This document shows, one piece after another, positions 1 to 13,800 of a DNA stretch of 64,000 nucleotides. The notes under the pieces are model-generated. The model saw nothing but the letters and a program-made list of their open reading frames with translations, was not told the DNA's origin and did not search any database. Position numbers and translations under genes: made by a program. The first letter of the stretch is position 1. Each line of letters opens with the position of its first letter. The DNA lies in the NCBI GenBank assembly GCA_964007475.1, contig OZ023275.1, positions 33,971,381-34,035,380 of the forward strand, written 5' to 3'. The DNA is from Hybos culiciformis. Lineage: Eukaryota; Arthropoda; Insecta; Diptera; Hybotidae.

Positions 1-3000
1 TATGCGCGTCGGTGTAGTCTAGTTAGTAGTGTGTATCTTTATAAAGTCTATCGTGTTACGTAGTCTAGTGCTATTATAAACCTTAATATCTTCTATGTCA
101 ATCATTATAATTTCCAATTATATTTTCTATTTATCTTGAAAAAAAAATTAAAAAAAATTCTATACATAAAAACGAAGTTCATGTGAATAAGATGAAAATA
201 ATAATTTTTATCAGTAATTTTATATTTTTTTTTTTTCTTAAAAGCTTTCAATTAAAGGTTTATTTATGGTAATTGAATCGGCTTTTCTCATATGTTTTTT
301 TTTTAATTAATATTTATTAATTTTGATTACAATGCAAAAATAAATAAATTTTTTTTTTCAACATTTATAACATAAATTCATAATTTATTCACCTTTATTA
401 AGGTAATTTTGATTTTTTTTTTCGGTATTTTCATTAAAAGACCTTCAATCAGTCACATAAATTATTATTTTTTTTTATTTTTGCAAAATAATTAAATATT
501 TGCTATTCAAAAAGGTTTCAATTTCAATTAAAATATAAAAAAAAAAAATTATTTTTTCGGGGTTTTCTAGAGATATTAAATACCGATTTCAATTCATCGT
601 TTTTATGAATGATTTTTTATTTTTTTCTTTGGCTACATTATTTTATTTATTTATGTTGATACACATAAATAATAAATTATTCAATGGCAAATTTAATTAA
701 AAAATTTACGTCATTTTTAATATTTTATTTTCGCTTCTAAACTTGCTTTTAGTAAATATAATAAATGACGGTGCAATAATTTACGATTTTAAAATTTTTT
801 TTTGGCATATTTTGAAATTAAATAAATTAATTTTAAAGAAAGCTACCATAAAAATATATTAATATGCATACAATACTTTGATTAACATTAATGTTAAAAT
901 TCTAAAAAAAATTTTGTAATAATATGATACACTCTACTAGCAATATAATATCAGAGACGGATAGTCTATCTCTATAGTATCTAATTCAACTACATATTTA
1001 CCCTTTTATTTACAAACTTAGCATTAATGAACCATCAAATTATGTTTTATGAGGCTACATAATATGGTTATTTTAATCAAATCAAGAAATTAATTTCGGA
1101 TGTAAATTCCTACACAGGAAATTATTGTTAAATTATTTTTTCTTTGAAATACACTATTTATGAGGTCTGAATTATATAATACATAGTACGTCATAAAATA
1201 ATAATCAATTCATTTTTAAAATAGGTACAAACAAAAAATTTAAATTAAGTTTAAAAAATAATCTAGAAATGTTTTTATTTTAAATTAATTGCCGTTTCAA
1301 ATGTAAAATAAAAAATATATTTTGATTAATGGATTGTTGTGATAAATTTTTACATTTTAATAAATTGCATAAAAAAATTTCATTATTGTAAATTTTTTTA
1401 TGCAATTTATTTATATTTTTCTTTAGAAATTTTATTTTAAAATAAAGTTTTTATATTTTTTTTTATTTTCACTTTATTTCCTTTAATTATATAATGAATA
1501 TTAAGAATATTGTAACATTTATTATAGTTGGAGGACATATTTATTATAAATACGAAAAAAAAAACATTCAGAAGTTTTCTTAGCTTTTATTATCGTTTAT
1601 ATGTAATTATAATATTTACTTTTATCTTTTTGGATTTTTTGAATTATTAAGTATTTAAGTAGAAAAGGATATTTTATGCACTACTGAGTGTCATATATAT
1701 AGTGAAGAAGTTGAAATTTTTTCTATATAACAAATATACTTATAACATTTATGCTGATTTTTTGACAGAATTAATCATTCTAAAAGTATATATAGATACA
1801 ATTAATGCTTATATATGATTAGAAAAGGTCAATTGAAGTGAATTCATGAACAATGCTATTCTCCATTGATTAACAAAATCGTGCGGTAAACAAAAATAGA
1901 AATTATAATTATATTTTGAATTTAAAAAAAATTTTATTAGTTTTTTTTTTAATTTTAATAGTTCCAAAACATTTTTTGCATCGACAATGTAATTCATTTG
2001 GGACTGTCAATTTGATATTATGAATATATATTTATTTTTTTGTCAAAAAGCGATGATTATTTTTCGTACGTATATTCAAATGTAAATACATAAGTTTATT
2101 ACGTACCATTCATTCATCAAAAAAATTTTATTATAGAAAATCTTTTTCGTTTAATTAATTAGCGTTGTCTGTCATATATATTTATTATTCTGCTTTTTCT
2201 GTTGTTAAATTGTTTTTTTTTTTTTTTTTACAATAATTATTATAATTGTGTGAGATATTTCGAACTCAAAATGGAAAATTTTAGTTTCTGGCATGTATAA
2301 TTTTACAAAATGTTATTATATTTATATAGCAAAATAAAAAGCTAGTAAAAACAAATATTATAGAGATATCGTTTAGTTAAAAAAACAGGGTATTTATTTA
2401 TATTACTTGATATGTTAGCAATTAACAAAAGTTATACAACAATAATAAAATTTTATTATCATCTTTATGTCTAACATCTAATGGATATGGTTTTTAAGTG
2501 TTAAAGTTAGATTAGAAATATTGTGCTTAATATGGAAATTAAAAATAACCGTATAATGAATGTTCTAGCTTAGAACATTTGCTCAAAAGTTTAGTTTCTT
2601 CAGTATTTGGCATTCAGTTTAAACTTAAGCTTTAAACAATTGCTTGAACTTATCTCACTTACATAATACGTTAGTGGCGTACTTAATCAGTTTATTCAAA
2701 TGAAAATTTAGGCCGAGATAATGTAAAACTTGTATCTTTTAATATTAACTGACTAAGCTTAATCGGTTCTAAGTTCAAAACTCTTGTAATTCCAATTCTA
2801 TATACATTAAGTATTACTATTTGGGTATAATGAGTACTTAAATATTTCCCCTATAACTTATAATGTATGTTTTTATTATTTTAGAATCTATGAGAAAAAA
2901 ATACAATATGACAACCTTTAATTAAATTACATAAATAATGTAATTAAAATTTTTAAATTGATATATTGTTATACGTTTTTTTTCGTATCTTTAATTATTT

Positions 3001-4925
3001 TATATGCAAGTATTTGTACACATGTTCACTTCATACTTAAATAATATATACATTTATATTATTTTAGCTTGCTTCATAGAATTGACGATGAGGGTGAAAT
3101 ATTTAAAAAAAATCAGTAACATAATTTGAGCCACAATTGTATAGAAATTGAATTCCTACACAGAAATTGATTTCTTATACATTTTGCAGCTTTCAAGTGC
3201 TGGTTGTTTTGAAAAATAATCATGGTATAGCCGAAAATCAAAATCAATTACGTAGATTATAATCTTGCCAAATATATTTTTGACTCAATTTATAGATCCT
3301 TTAAATTTGATATATAATTTATTGGAAATGTTTGTATTTTATAATGGGAAAAGAAAACGCTAAAAGCTAATAAAATTTATCACAATTATAATATTAAATA
3401 CTAAACTAAGTATTAAGTAAAAAAAAATTATAAACGAAAATTTAAAAATTTTAAAAATCTCTTCTCGTAAAAAAAAAATCATATCACAATCATTTAAAAT
3501 TAGAATATTAAATTTTAAATTATAATTTTAATCATCATAATTTTAAACAAAATTTCAATTTTCAAATTCATCATAGAGTAATCACATTAATTTTAATACA
3601 TAAAATTATTTAATTATAAAAATTATAATAGATTAAAGATTAGATAAATAGTTGATTGCTTTAAAATACATTTGTATTATCGATTATACATTATTTTCAT
3701 ATAAACATTAATATCGCTTTAATTTATCGCAAACATAACATACATGTCATTTAATTGAAATGAAATGAAATTTAAAATTTTTTTTGTTTACATTTGTTTT
3801 ACATGTAAATCGCTTATAACTATTTTTATCGAAATAATTTTCATAATTTGTCATTTAAAAATGCATGCAAACAACATTAAATTTTGAAAAAAAAAAAAAA
3901 TATATGTATTTATGTATAGATATTTTATAAACGTAGTTGAAATGCAAAAAAAAATTTGCATACTTACATAGATAGATACTTATTTTATAGATATATTTAT
4001 ATATTTAATTTTAATGTTTATTTTGTACATATTTAAAAAAAAAAACAATAATTTATTGAATTTGTTCCAAGAAGGTTAAATAATTTCCGATCTTAATGCA
4101 ATAACAGTATAATTTAAAATAATTCAAAAATATCTTTAATTTTGAATAGAATTTGATTATAATTTGATTAAAGGTCTAACTCAAGCTTCTTCAACCTTTG
4201 AGGACTTAAATTTTGGATTTCCATATATTAATAAATTATCATTCTTAAGCTTTATTTCTAATTTTTATTTTGTAACTTTTTAAAATATCTGTAAAATAAA
4301 AACAAAATGTCAATGCTAAATGAAATAACCTCCTATTCTAATTAGCTTAGATATAAAAGAACCCTCTAATTTTTTTTTTCGGTTTTCTTCTTTTTTTTTT
4401 TTTGACAAACCAGCATAAAAATAAAATAAGACTACATGGAGCTTAACACGTCATAATTCTTAATGTTCTTTTTTATTATTATTATTATTTTTTATTATAT
4501 ATACATACATATATTTTGAATACCATTTATTAATGCAATTAACACTTTTCATGTTAAAAAGAGCTTTTTTTTTTCTTCAACCAACTTATGAAATTATTTA
4601 AACCTTTTATTGAAATTCGGAAAGAAAATTGAATGCTCATATACCAAAAAAAATTTTTTTTTGTAGAACTTTTATTTTAATGGATTTTTTTTTTTTATGT
4701 TTCGAATATTTCGGTTGAGTTAATTGAAAAGGGGTGATTTTTTTTTTTTTATGCTGTAATGTAATAAAAAAAATTAAAAATTAAATTATTTTGGTCAATT
4801 TAATTGTATGGAGGCCGATGAAAAGACTTCATGATATTAATTATTATAATGGAAATTTTAGTGAAAACTAATAAAAGGGAGTGTGAACTCTGAACCGCAG
4901 TATTCTCTCTAATGATTGAGAACCG
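1..4925. other. AT-rich noncoding region
   Basis: No convincing coding region on either strand. The sequence is dominated by A and T runs and short AT palindromes. A perfect inverted repeat with 9-bp arms and a 3-bp loop lies at 2559-2579. The stretch at about 2500-2770 is more complex than its surroundings and may be an old element, but I could not find its ends. A short Met-initiated reading frame of eight codons occurs near 4808 and has no flanking support. Confidence 0.5.
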
Positions 4926-5002
4926 CATTTGAAAATAATTCTAATAAAAATCTATTGAAATAGTTAAATATCGGGGGTGCCCCCAATAAATATTTTCAAA
5001 TG
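4926..5002. repeat. Hairpin with a GGGGGTGCCCCC centre
   Basis: A 12-bp perfect inverted repeat (CATTTGAAAATA at 4926-4937, TATTTTCAAATG at 4991-5002) encloses a second small inverted repeat, GGGGGTGCCCCC at 4973-4984. The five-G/five-C centre stands out in sequence that is about 80 % A+T. It could be the core of a small foldback element or a cruciform-prone site. No target-site duplication was found. Confidence 0.5.
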
Positions 5003-5804
5003 AAAACTAATTGTTATTAAACATAATAGTAATATAAATTCTATGTCACTCACTGTAAACAAAAATTAGTTCAATGAAAATGAAAATCTATATATCTGGA
5101 ATTTAATGTTGAAAATAAATGAACTGAAAAAAGTTATTTATGTCAAGTCAGTTTAAAAAAGGATTAAATTGGAATTAAAATAGTTTTTCATTATTCAAAT
5201 ATAATATAAGTACTTAGAGATTATATAGAAAAATATTTATATACATGTATATATATAAAAAAACATTTTTATTGCAATTCTTGTTTTTCTTTTTTACTTT
5301 TATGAAAGAAGAATACATATAATTTTAGTTGTCTTCTTTTGAAATACGAAATAAAATTGTGTATAAAAAAAATATATTTTTTTTTTGTGTTTACATTTTT
5401 CTTTTTTTTTTTATCAAACTTGAACTACTTTCCTTGCAATGTTTCTCAGTAAAAAAAAAATTTTTATTGATTTTTTCTTTAAGTTTTCAATTCATTATAT
5501 ACCTATATATAATAATCAATATGAAAAAAAAATTTTTTCTTTTTGAGTAGATAGTTTTTTCTTATTAATTATCTTGAAAATACGTATTTTTTTTTTTTTT
5601 TTTTTGAACAAATATCATTTTTTATTTATAGTCACGTCAATCATAGAACTTGATTTTTGATAATTGCATGAAAAAAAATTATTGTTTATTTTTTTGTACC
5701 TACGTAAGATTTTCTTTTCCCGCTTTTTATTTAATTATTTAGTAAATAAAAAAAATTTAAAAAAAAAAATATATGAAATTAAAAATTTGATCACAAAAAT
5801 AAAG

Positions 5805-5899
5805 CTGAAGAGGATCGCAAAGGAAACTTCCTCAATGATTAAGAACAAAAACATGACAGACAACGCCGCGCCGACGGCAGATAAGGAATTTTCCTTTAA
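5805..5899 (+). CDS. Candidate 5' coding exon (GC island)
   Basis: This is a low-confidence call. A sharp GC-rich island sits in otherwise A/T-dominated DNA. Inside it the ATG at 5853 has a good insect-like context (AAAAACATGAC) and opens a frame starting MTDNAAPTADKEFSFK, rich in G/C at third positions (GCC GCG CCG ACG). The same frame is open upstream from 5805. This looks like 5' UTR plus the start of a protein, with a possible weak donor (AA|GTCTAT) after 5899. No downstream partner exon was identified. It could instead be a decayed coding fragment or part of a mobile element. I do not recognise the protein. Confidence 0.25.
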
Positions 5900-5910
5900 G
5901 TCTATATATA

Positions 5911-7568
5911 AAAAAAAATTGATTAGAAATTATATGTTAAATAGTTTTCAATATAAAAATAAAAAAAAAACACAAAAATAAACAATTAGTTTGAATGCCA
6001 GCAATATTATGTAATATGACTATGCAATATTATTCAAAAAAAGAGAAAATTCTTATAAGCAATTTATGACTTGGCACTAATTTTTGACATATTTAATATA
6101 AATAGTTTTTTTTGTTTTTTATTTGTTTTTGCTTCGAAGCATTGGTTTTTATTTTTTTTATTTTTTTCACTATACAAGTTTTAATTCTTTTTGAAATTTA
6201 GATTATTAAATAAAAAAAAAAAAAGACACGCCATATAATATTCAATAAAAAATCAATGAAAATATACAGAAAAAAAATAATTCTTTTTTCTTTTTATTAA
6301 CAAATAAATTTTCTAAATTGTTTATTAATTTTTTTTTTTTTTTTTTTTAGGATAATGCGAGAGTTTATAGATGTATAGAGATAAAATTTTCTATAATTAT
6401 TATTATCTTCAAAAATGCATACTCCAACACTGTAAACATAATTATGTCGTGGTGCGAAGGATAATAATTGCTCTTGTTTAAAATTTAATTTTAAGGTAAA
6501 TAAAGTTTAGATAAAATTATTTTTATTGAAAAATATGAGTTTTAGAAATGAATTAAATTTTATCTTTATATGTTATATGTTTTATTTTGATATATGTAAT
6601 AGTAAAATGACCAGCGGCAAAGGGCAACTCAGTAGGTATATACAAAATTTCCTAAGCCTACCATTATTTAGTTATTTTTATTAGATTAATTGAGGTGTAT
6701 GTCAACAATTGGGACAGTTGGACTGTTAGATTTGATCTTAAATTGGTTTATATATTTAGTTACCAATAATTGAATATAATATCACAGTTTACTATAAAAG
6801 TTCACAGTTAAAAAAAATGCAGTACATAACAAAAATCAATATTACACAAAAAAAAAAAAATAAGACTATTTTGAAGGACTTTGCTTTTTTCAATATTATT
6901 ATTTTTTTTTGGATTTATGCTTTGAAGAGAAATATAAAAAAGAAATATAACGTTTAAAAAAAAGTTTTGTACACATTTAAACACATTATACATACAGTAC
7001 ACACATAGAAAGCAAAAATCATAATATGTATTTTCTTTTGATAATTGAAATGAAAGCACCCTACTTTCCTAAATTGATATCCGATTTTTTTTTTTTTTTT
7101 TGTTCTTTTGAAATAAAATATAAAAATCAAATATTAACAAATATTTATATTCACAAAGGTCATATAAAAGTATTATTAACATTAACTTTACCTTTCATAT
7201 AAATCAATTTTTGATATTATTATTTGAATTTTTTTTTTCATGTATTTATAAGTTAATGAGTATATATTTTAATAATGCTTTTTCTACCTTATCCGGGCTA
7301 AAAATCATGATACATTAGTGAATAATATTCTTTTTGATAATAATCCTGAGATAATATGAAAATTCTAATATAATTTACATTTAATATACATTACATTATC
7401 ATTATACATTTATATATATACATTTTACGTTCTGTCAATAATCCAATAATGAAACTTAATTATATTCTGAAAAAATGTAGAACAGTACCAATTAAAAAAA
7501 AAACCACTAGGTTCGAGCCATATTTTTTATGTTCCGTCAATAACCATTATACCAATATAATTTAATCA
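5911..7568. other. Noncoding, no recognised feature
   Basis: A/T-rich sequence with poly(T) and poly(A) runs. The open frames present are low-complexity Phe/Lys/Ile translations of homopolymer tracts and carry no coding signature. Confidence 0.5.
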
Positions 7569-7912
7569 TTATAGGTACTATACAAATATAAAAACAATCA
7601 GGGTCTAACCATTAAGTTCCTCTAATCTGTATCCAACATACCTACTAATTTTGATGGGAATCCAATAAAAGTTTTAAAAAATATTAAACATATAATTTTA
7701 AGTGAAAATTACCTCTAACTCGCAGACCTTAGCACCTCATCCTTTAGTCGATGTGAAATTGAACTTGATTGCGTATATTTTGGCGTTCAATGAATTAAAA
7801 CCGATCGAGCAGTTGTAAACATTTTATTGCCAGACGGATTGATGAATTAATAATTAATGGAAAATTATAGAAATAAAGTCCGTTTTCTAATTTTTGATAG
7901 AAATAATTAAAG
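7569..7912 (-). repeat. Dispersed repeat family A, fragment 1
   Basis: This fragment resembles the copy at 37660-38125. Shared landmarks in the same order are a segment like GCATATTTTGGCATTTGAA, then a GACGGAT motif, then TAATTTTTGATAGAAA at the end. The end carrying the conserved CATTTCGATTTAAG-type block is missing here. Strand is relative to the copy at 57.3 kb, arbitrarily taken as plus. The element class is unknown. The divergence suggests an old, inactive interspersed repeat. Confidence 0.45.
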
Positions 7913-10570
7913 CATATAAAGCTACTAAATCAATTCTTTGCGTTTCTATATGCTTTTAAAATATATTCACTTTATAACTATAGTTTTTGAATATATAGTT
8001 TTTAATTAAAATTTTATATTTTCTTACTTCAATACTTCCTACGTCGGACTGTAAACCAAACTTCTGCTTGCAATTAACAATAAAGAAAAACTAAACGGAT
8101 CATATTAAAAATTAAATGGAATTTGAATTTTAATTTGGCTGTCATTCTTCAAATTTATGAATGAAAAAATTATTTATCTATTTATTATATAGTCTGTCAA
8201 TATATATAATTTAAAAAAAAAATAAAAGATATTTATATGTTACATATTAAATGAAAATTTTTATTTTCATATCTTCCTTCTGTATAGTAAAACGTAAACA
8301 AAATGTATAGATGCAAAGTATAAATGTATATTTTATACATTCAAACACACATATAACCAATATATAATATTATTAATATCCAATTCTTACAGTTGAAAGA
8401 CAAATAGAAAAATTTTCGTTTAATTTTTATAATTGATACCACAATTTATATTCGATTTTTTTGTTTTTTTTTTTTAATTAGTTTTATTTTATTATTGAGT
8501 TCATTCTATCAATTTAAAATTGATTTTTAATTTTCAATTTACATTTTTATTGTTTTATTTTATCTTTTTTATAATGAAATCAGGGGTGCTCAACAAAAAA
8601 AATAAATAAATAAATTATGTGTAAACCAGAGAATGATATTATGTTAGATTTTTGAAAGTGATTTTGAAAAAATTCAAAAATATTATTATTTTTATTTTAA
8701 TTTAATAAATTATATTGAAATAAATATTTTAAGCAAAATTTCAAATTTTTGTGAATAACTTTAAAATTATTGCGCACTACATATTTATTATTCTACCGAT
8801 TTATCTTCTATTTTTATTTTTTTTAAATGCAATAATAATAATAATAATAATAATTTAATTTCAAAGATTAGCGTTTGCTCTATATACATATAATTTTAAT
8901 TTGCATTTGATTAAAATATTATAAAACGTATTATAAGTATTTATAATTTTACGTAAAAGCTTAATAATAATGCTTTTAAACAATTTCTAATCTTATCATT
9001 ATTATTATTATTATTGTAAATATATTAAACCAAGGTAACTTTTACTGACAGCATATTTTTTTGTGTGCATAATTATAAAAACATTATTTTCTGATAGAAA
9101 ATAATATAGATTACAGTTTAAAAAAAAAAAAAATTTCACAGTTTCATTATTTTCGTTTTCTTCTTAAATTAAAGTCAGGTTTATCTGTTTCCCTTCATAT
9201 GAATAAATTTTTAGTAAAATTCATATGGACATCCCTGACCTTCATTTTTTTTTAAATTTTTTCGCAAAAATTATAATTAATTTTTATTACAAACACGTAC
9301 ATTTTAGATTTTTAGATTTCTTTAGAGAATATTATAAGAAATTTCTAATTTCAATAAATATACAAAAAATTTCCTATCAATTTGGTTTTGCACAAATTTT
9401 AAAAGAAAATATGTACTTTTTAGCTATTTTTTTTTTTTAAATCCCTAAGCCCTAAGCTTGATATTTTACAATTAATTTTAAGGTTTTTTTTTCTGTCCCT
9501 TTTGCAATTGTACATATATATAGCTGGTAGGTACATACAAAATAAATTAGAAGAAGAACAAGAAGAGTAAAAATAAATTGGCAACAATGTAAATTGCTCC
9601 AGTTTTTGTTGTTATTTTTCCATTTTCTTGCTTCTTTTTTTTTTTTTTTTGTTTTCATTTTCATAATAAGCTTTTCCGTGCCATGATTATTTTTTGGTTT
9701 GTTTTTTTTTTTTCTTCTGTATGTATTGATTACAAATACAATAAATTCTTAATGCATAATATACATATATGTATATAAAAACATACATAGTGTTTTTTTT
9801 TTATATTAATTTATGTAAACAAAAAAAAAGCTAAGGGTATGGTTTTTCTCATCCCTTATTTATTGAACTAAAAAAAATAATAATAATTCTTATATAGTAG
9901 AAAAAAAATAAAATAAAAACTCTTATGAAGTAAAATAATGCATTTTTTAAGGATATTCCGAATAAAGTTTGAGTTCTTCATATATAGTATTATTTAAATG
10001 AGTTATTTTTAGATGAAAGTTCTCTTAATAGTTATATTGAACTAAGGTTATTCAGCTTTTGAACGTAATTGTATGTATTTATGAAATTAAAAAGTCAACT
10101 TCATACAAATACGGGTTGAATATAAGTTTAAAAAAAAAATATAGTATGTGGGAAAAACTGTATGACGTTAATGAATATCAATTAGATTAGTTAAAAAAAA
10201 AAACTTCAATAGGTATTTAATTAGAATTGTATGAATATAAATCAAAATGTCTTTTATAAAAAAATAAAATTAAATATTTAAATGAATGAGTGAAAAAGAA
10301 ATAAATAAAATATTTTTTGAGTTTATTCAAAAATATAAAAAAAAAAAAATAGAAAAATTAAAGTTTTATAGAAAATTATATTTTTGTGTGAAGATAATTC
10401 CTTAGAGCTTTAATTTTTTTAAAGTTTTTTTGAATTTAAAATCGACCTTCAAGAATTCTTTCAAGGGTATCTAAAAAACATTTAGATGGAACGTGGCAAA
10501 AAATTTAGAAATTAAAAATTAGAAAAATATAATAGATTTTTGAAGTTTTTCCACAACAGGCTTGGAAAAA
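7913..10570. other. Noncoding, microsatellite-bearing
   Basis: A/T-rich DNA with an (AAT)n tract at 8831-8854 and a (TTA)n tract near 8998-9015. The open frames near 9.2 and 9.5 kb are Phe/Lys-rich translations of T and A runs and are not supported as genes. Confidence 0.5.
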
Positions 10571-10624
10571 TACATTTAAGAGCGGCATGGGTGTATTAAT
10601 AAATTCCTAATGACACATTCTTGT

Positions 10625-10735
10625 TAAAAAAAAAAAAACAAAACAACGCAACACTTAATTCAAGTGAACAAATTAAAAAATTAACACAAATTCTTGTCCG
10701 AGGTGGGAATCGAACCCACTACCACTACGTTATGA
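10625..10735 (-). repeat. tRNA-derived (SINE-like) fragment
   Basis: On the minus strand there is a perfect TPsiC arm: GTGGG, loop TTCGATT, CCCAC, and a B-box match GGTTCGATTCC (complement of 10706-10716). About 70 bp further on this strand lies a T run (10625-10640) that could stop Pol III. The 5' half does not fold as a tRNA and a properly spaced A box is absent, so this is not a functional tRNA gene. The motif GGCATGGGT occurs at about 10583, and its complement near 10844, which may mark element ends. A tRNA-derived SINE or tRNA pseudogene fragment is the best reading. Confidence 0.45.
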
Positions 10736-10869
10736 CAGGAAATGCTTATAAAAGCAAAAAATAATTCTTATTTGTTAGTAGGATGTTAAGTGAGGTTGGT
10801 AGGTTTCGTAAGAGATTAAGAGATTGAGCTTTCAGGTTTCACTACCCATGCCTTTCGAATAAAGGGTTA

Positions 10870-13800
10870 ATACATTTTTTGCAGTTTTGAATAAAATTTT
10901 TCGTTCATAGTGTTTTTCATAATCAATTTCTGATAGCAATTATTCTTAACGGATGCAATAAAAAATTACTCAAATTTAAATTCAAGTTATTGTCACTTAA
11001 ATATAGTTCTATGATACCACTAACTCCATTTTAATCATTTTTTTTGACAATATGAAAATTAATAAAGTAACTAAAATGTTAATAATTAAAATTTTTATGT
11101 AAATTTATGACACGCAGATATGCTCACTCGTGTCATTTGAGCAAGGTCAAGGTTAATTTTGATATTTGTTTTTCTTTTTTTGTATAATTGTTAATAATAA
11201 ATAAATTTAAAATTTGTGCACGTTCGTCTGTCAATGCATATTTCGAAGAGAATTCCTGTAGAATTTTCAAAAATAAGTATTTTGAATTTTATTAAAAAAA
11301 AATTTTCAAATTTATCAATAATTTTTTTTAAATAAGTCTTTTTTTTTAATTACCTTTAAATTTGTCCAAATATATGCTAATTCCATGTAAAGCTTTTCCT
11401 CATCTAAATTACAAAAAAAAAAAAATTTTAATTTTTAAATTCCTTGAATTAATTTTCTTTCTGAAAGGACATATAGAAAATTTCGCTGCAAGCTTTTGTT
11501 TTTCTTTTCTTTTCTTTTTTTTCACTTATTATTAATTTTTCATTTTAAAGTGTTAAATGTTTTTTTGTAAAAATAATTATTTTTTAAAATTCTCATTTTT
11601 TTTTTTTATGAAAGTATTTTTTTTTATATTATTTTAATTATTATTTTAATTTATTATTATTATTTTTTTTTTTTACTTAAAAAAAATAAATAAATAAAAA
11701 TTGAAGCAAAAAAAAAAGTCTTGTTACCCAGAGTTACAAAATTGCTTTAAGAAAAAAAAAAAATTATTATTTTTCTTTAATTTTTTTTTTTTTACTCTAG
11801 ATTTGTAGCACAACAATAACAAAAAAAGAAAATATAACCAGATTTTCTTTTAACCTCAATTTTATTTACATGAAAAAAATGAAAATTTTTTTTTTATGTA
11901 TTTAACGTTTTTTTTTCTTCTTTACTTTAAGTTTAGAAAAAATTCGCTCTATATTTTATTAATACTGTTTTTGTTGTTGTTGTAATGGAAAATATATAAA
12001 TTTTCTCTCAATAAATATTGTAAAAATATTTTTTTAATTCAATTCTGATTTACTACTTTTTAACTTTTTTTTTTTTGTTATTTTATTTACACTTTTTATA
12101 TTGTTTTTTTTTTTTTTTTTTGTTTATGGTTCTCTTTATTCTATTTATTTATTTATTTTATTTATTTATTTATTTTCATTTATTTTTTTTTTTGTAATGT
12201 GTGTAGGCGTTTTTATTGATATTTTAGATATAGGTTTTATTTTTCTTATTCTCTCCCAATATTATTTTTTTTATATATATATATTAAAAAAAGAGAGATA
12301 AAGAGAATTTCTTAATTGTATTTGTTTAATTTTATAATTTTATTTATTTACTTTTTTCAACAGAGTCCTTTATACATAATATATTGTTTACATAAAACAT
12401 TGACTGTTTTAATATAGAAATTATATTTATATATATAATTATTTATATTAATTATTTGAAATTTGTTTATTGTTATATAAAATTTTGTTAAATTCTTTTT
12501 TTTTTTATTTTATTTTTCAAATACAAAACTAATTTTAGTTACTTTGTATGTGTTCTTGGTATTTATATATATATTTATATGTTATATATAAATTACATGT
12601 AAATATATTGAAAACTATGTATTTTATTGTATTATGTAATTGTTTTTTTTTTTCTGTCAAATATATTTATTATTTACATACACATAAAGTAAATAAAGAA
12701 AATAAAACACTGAGCCTTTTTTTTTGCTTTATTTATTTTTTTTGTAAGTATAGATTTTATTTATGTTTGTATATGTATGCCAAATTTAAATTTTCTTTTT
12801 TTTTTTCAGTTAATATTGTTGTTTTTTTTTTTTGCTCCAAAGAGATGCGATCCAAAAAAAAAGAAAAGAAAAAGGATTTAATTTTAATAGCTGCTTTTGG
12901 ATTTAGATTTAATATACATGTATATGTATGTATTTCTGCTGACGAAGATATTTTGCAAAATGAAAATAATTACTATTATTTTAGTTTTGAGGAAAAAAAA
13001 AACAATTAAAAATTCTAAAATGAAAATATCAACATTCGTTTTTTTTTTTTATTTAATTTTTCTGTATTTCAAAATATTTATTTTATTGATAAAATATTTA
13101 TTTATTTCAATTTATTTCTGTTTTGATATTAAAATTTGTTTTTTTTTTTGTAGTTTTTCCAAAATGAAAATTATTATTCTTTTTTTCAGAAATATGAAAA
13201 TTAAATTACACACAGGATATTATCAATATTATCAGCTGCTTCCTTCTGCGGTGGGGTTAATATTAAGGTTTAGGAAAACTTTTTTTTTAATTAATGCTTT
13301 ATGCGCTTATGTTTTATTTTAATTTTAATATTTTGCATAGAAAAAATAAAATTTATGCTTAAATTTATTTAAATTTTATTTTAAGATATTTTTTTAATTT
13401 TTATCTGAAATTTTTTCATATATTTGAAATTTTATGACTATAGTTTAAAGTTTTTTTTTTTCTTACTTATTATTTATTTTGACAGAGGAAAAGAAATTAT
13501 ATTGTTTTTGATAGATTTCATAATCTGATTTTGATGGAAAACAAAAACTTTATTTTTTTTTTTTTTGATTTATGGCTTTAATATCTTTTTATTTTCTTTT
13601 TCCTTATATTATTTTCAATAATGTTTAAAGAGTTCTACTGTTTTATATATATTTATATATACTTATGTATGTATTTAAATCTTATTACTTAATATACTTT
13701 TTGTTTGAAATTCCAATATAAAAGTAGAAAAATACAAAAAAAAAACGAAAAAAAATTTATGTTTGATATTTTTATTCACAGATTTTTTTTTTTTTATTTA

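Noticed and set aside
12548..13322. Two overlapping plus-strand open frames of 153 and 141 codons
   Set aside because: Both are translations of T and A runs (Phe, Lys, Ile, Tyr blocks) in different frames of the same DNA, with no splice or family support.
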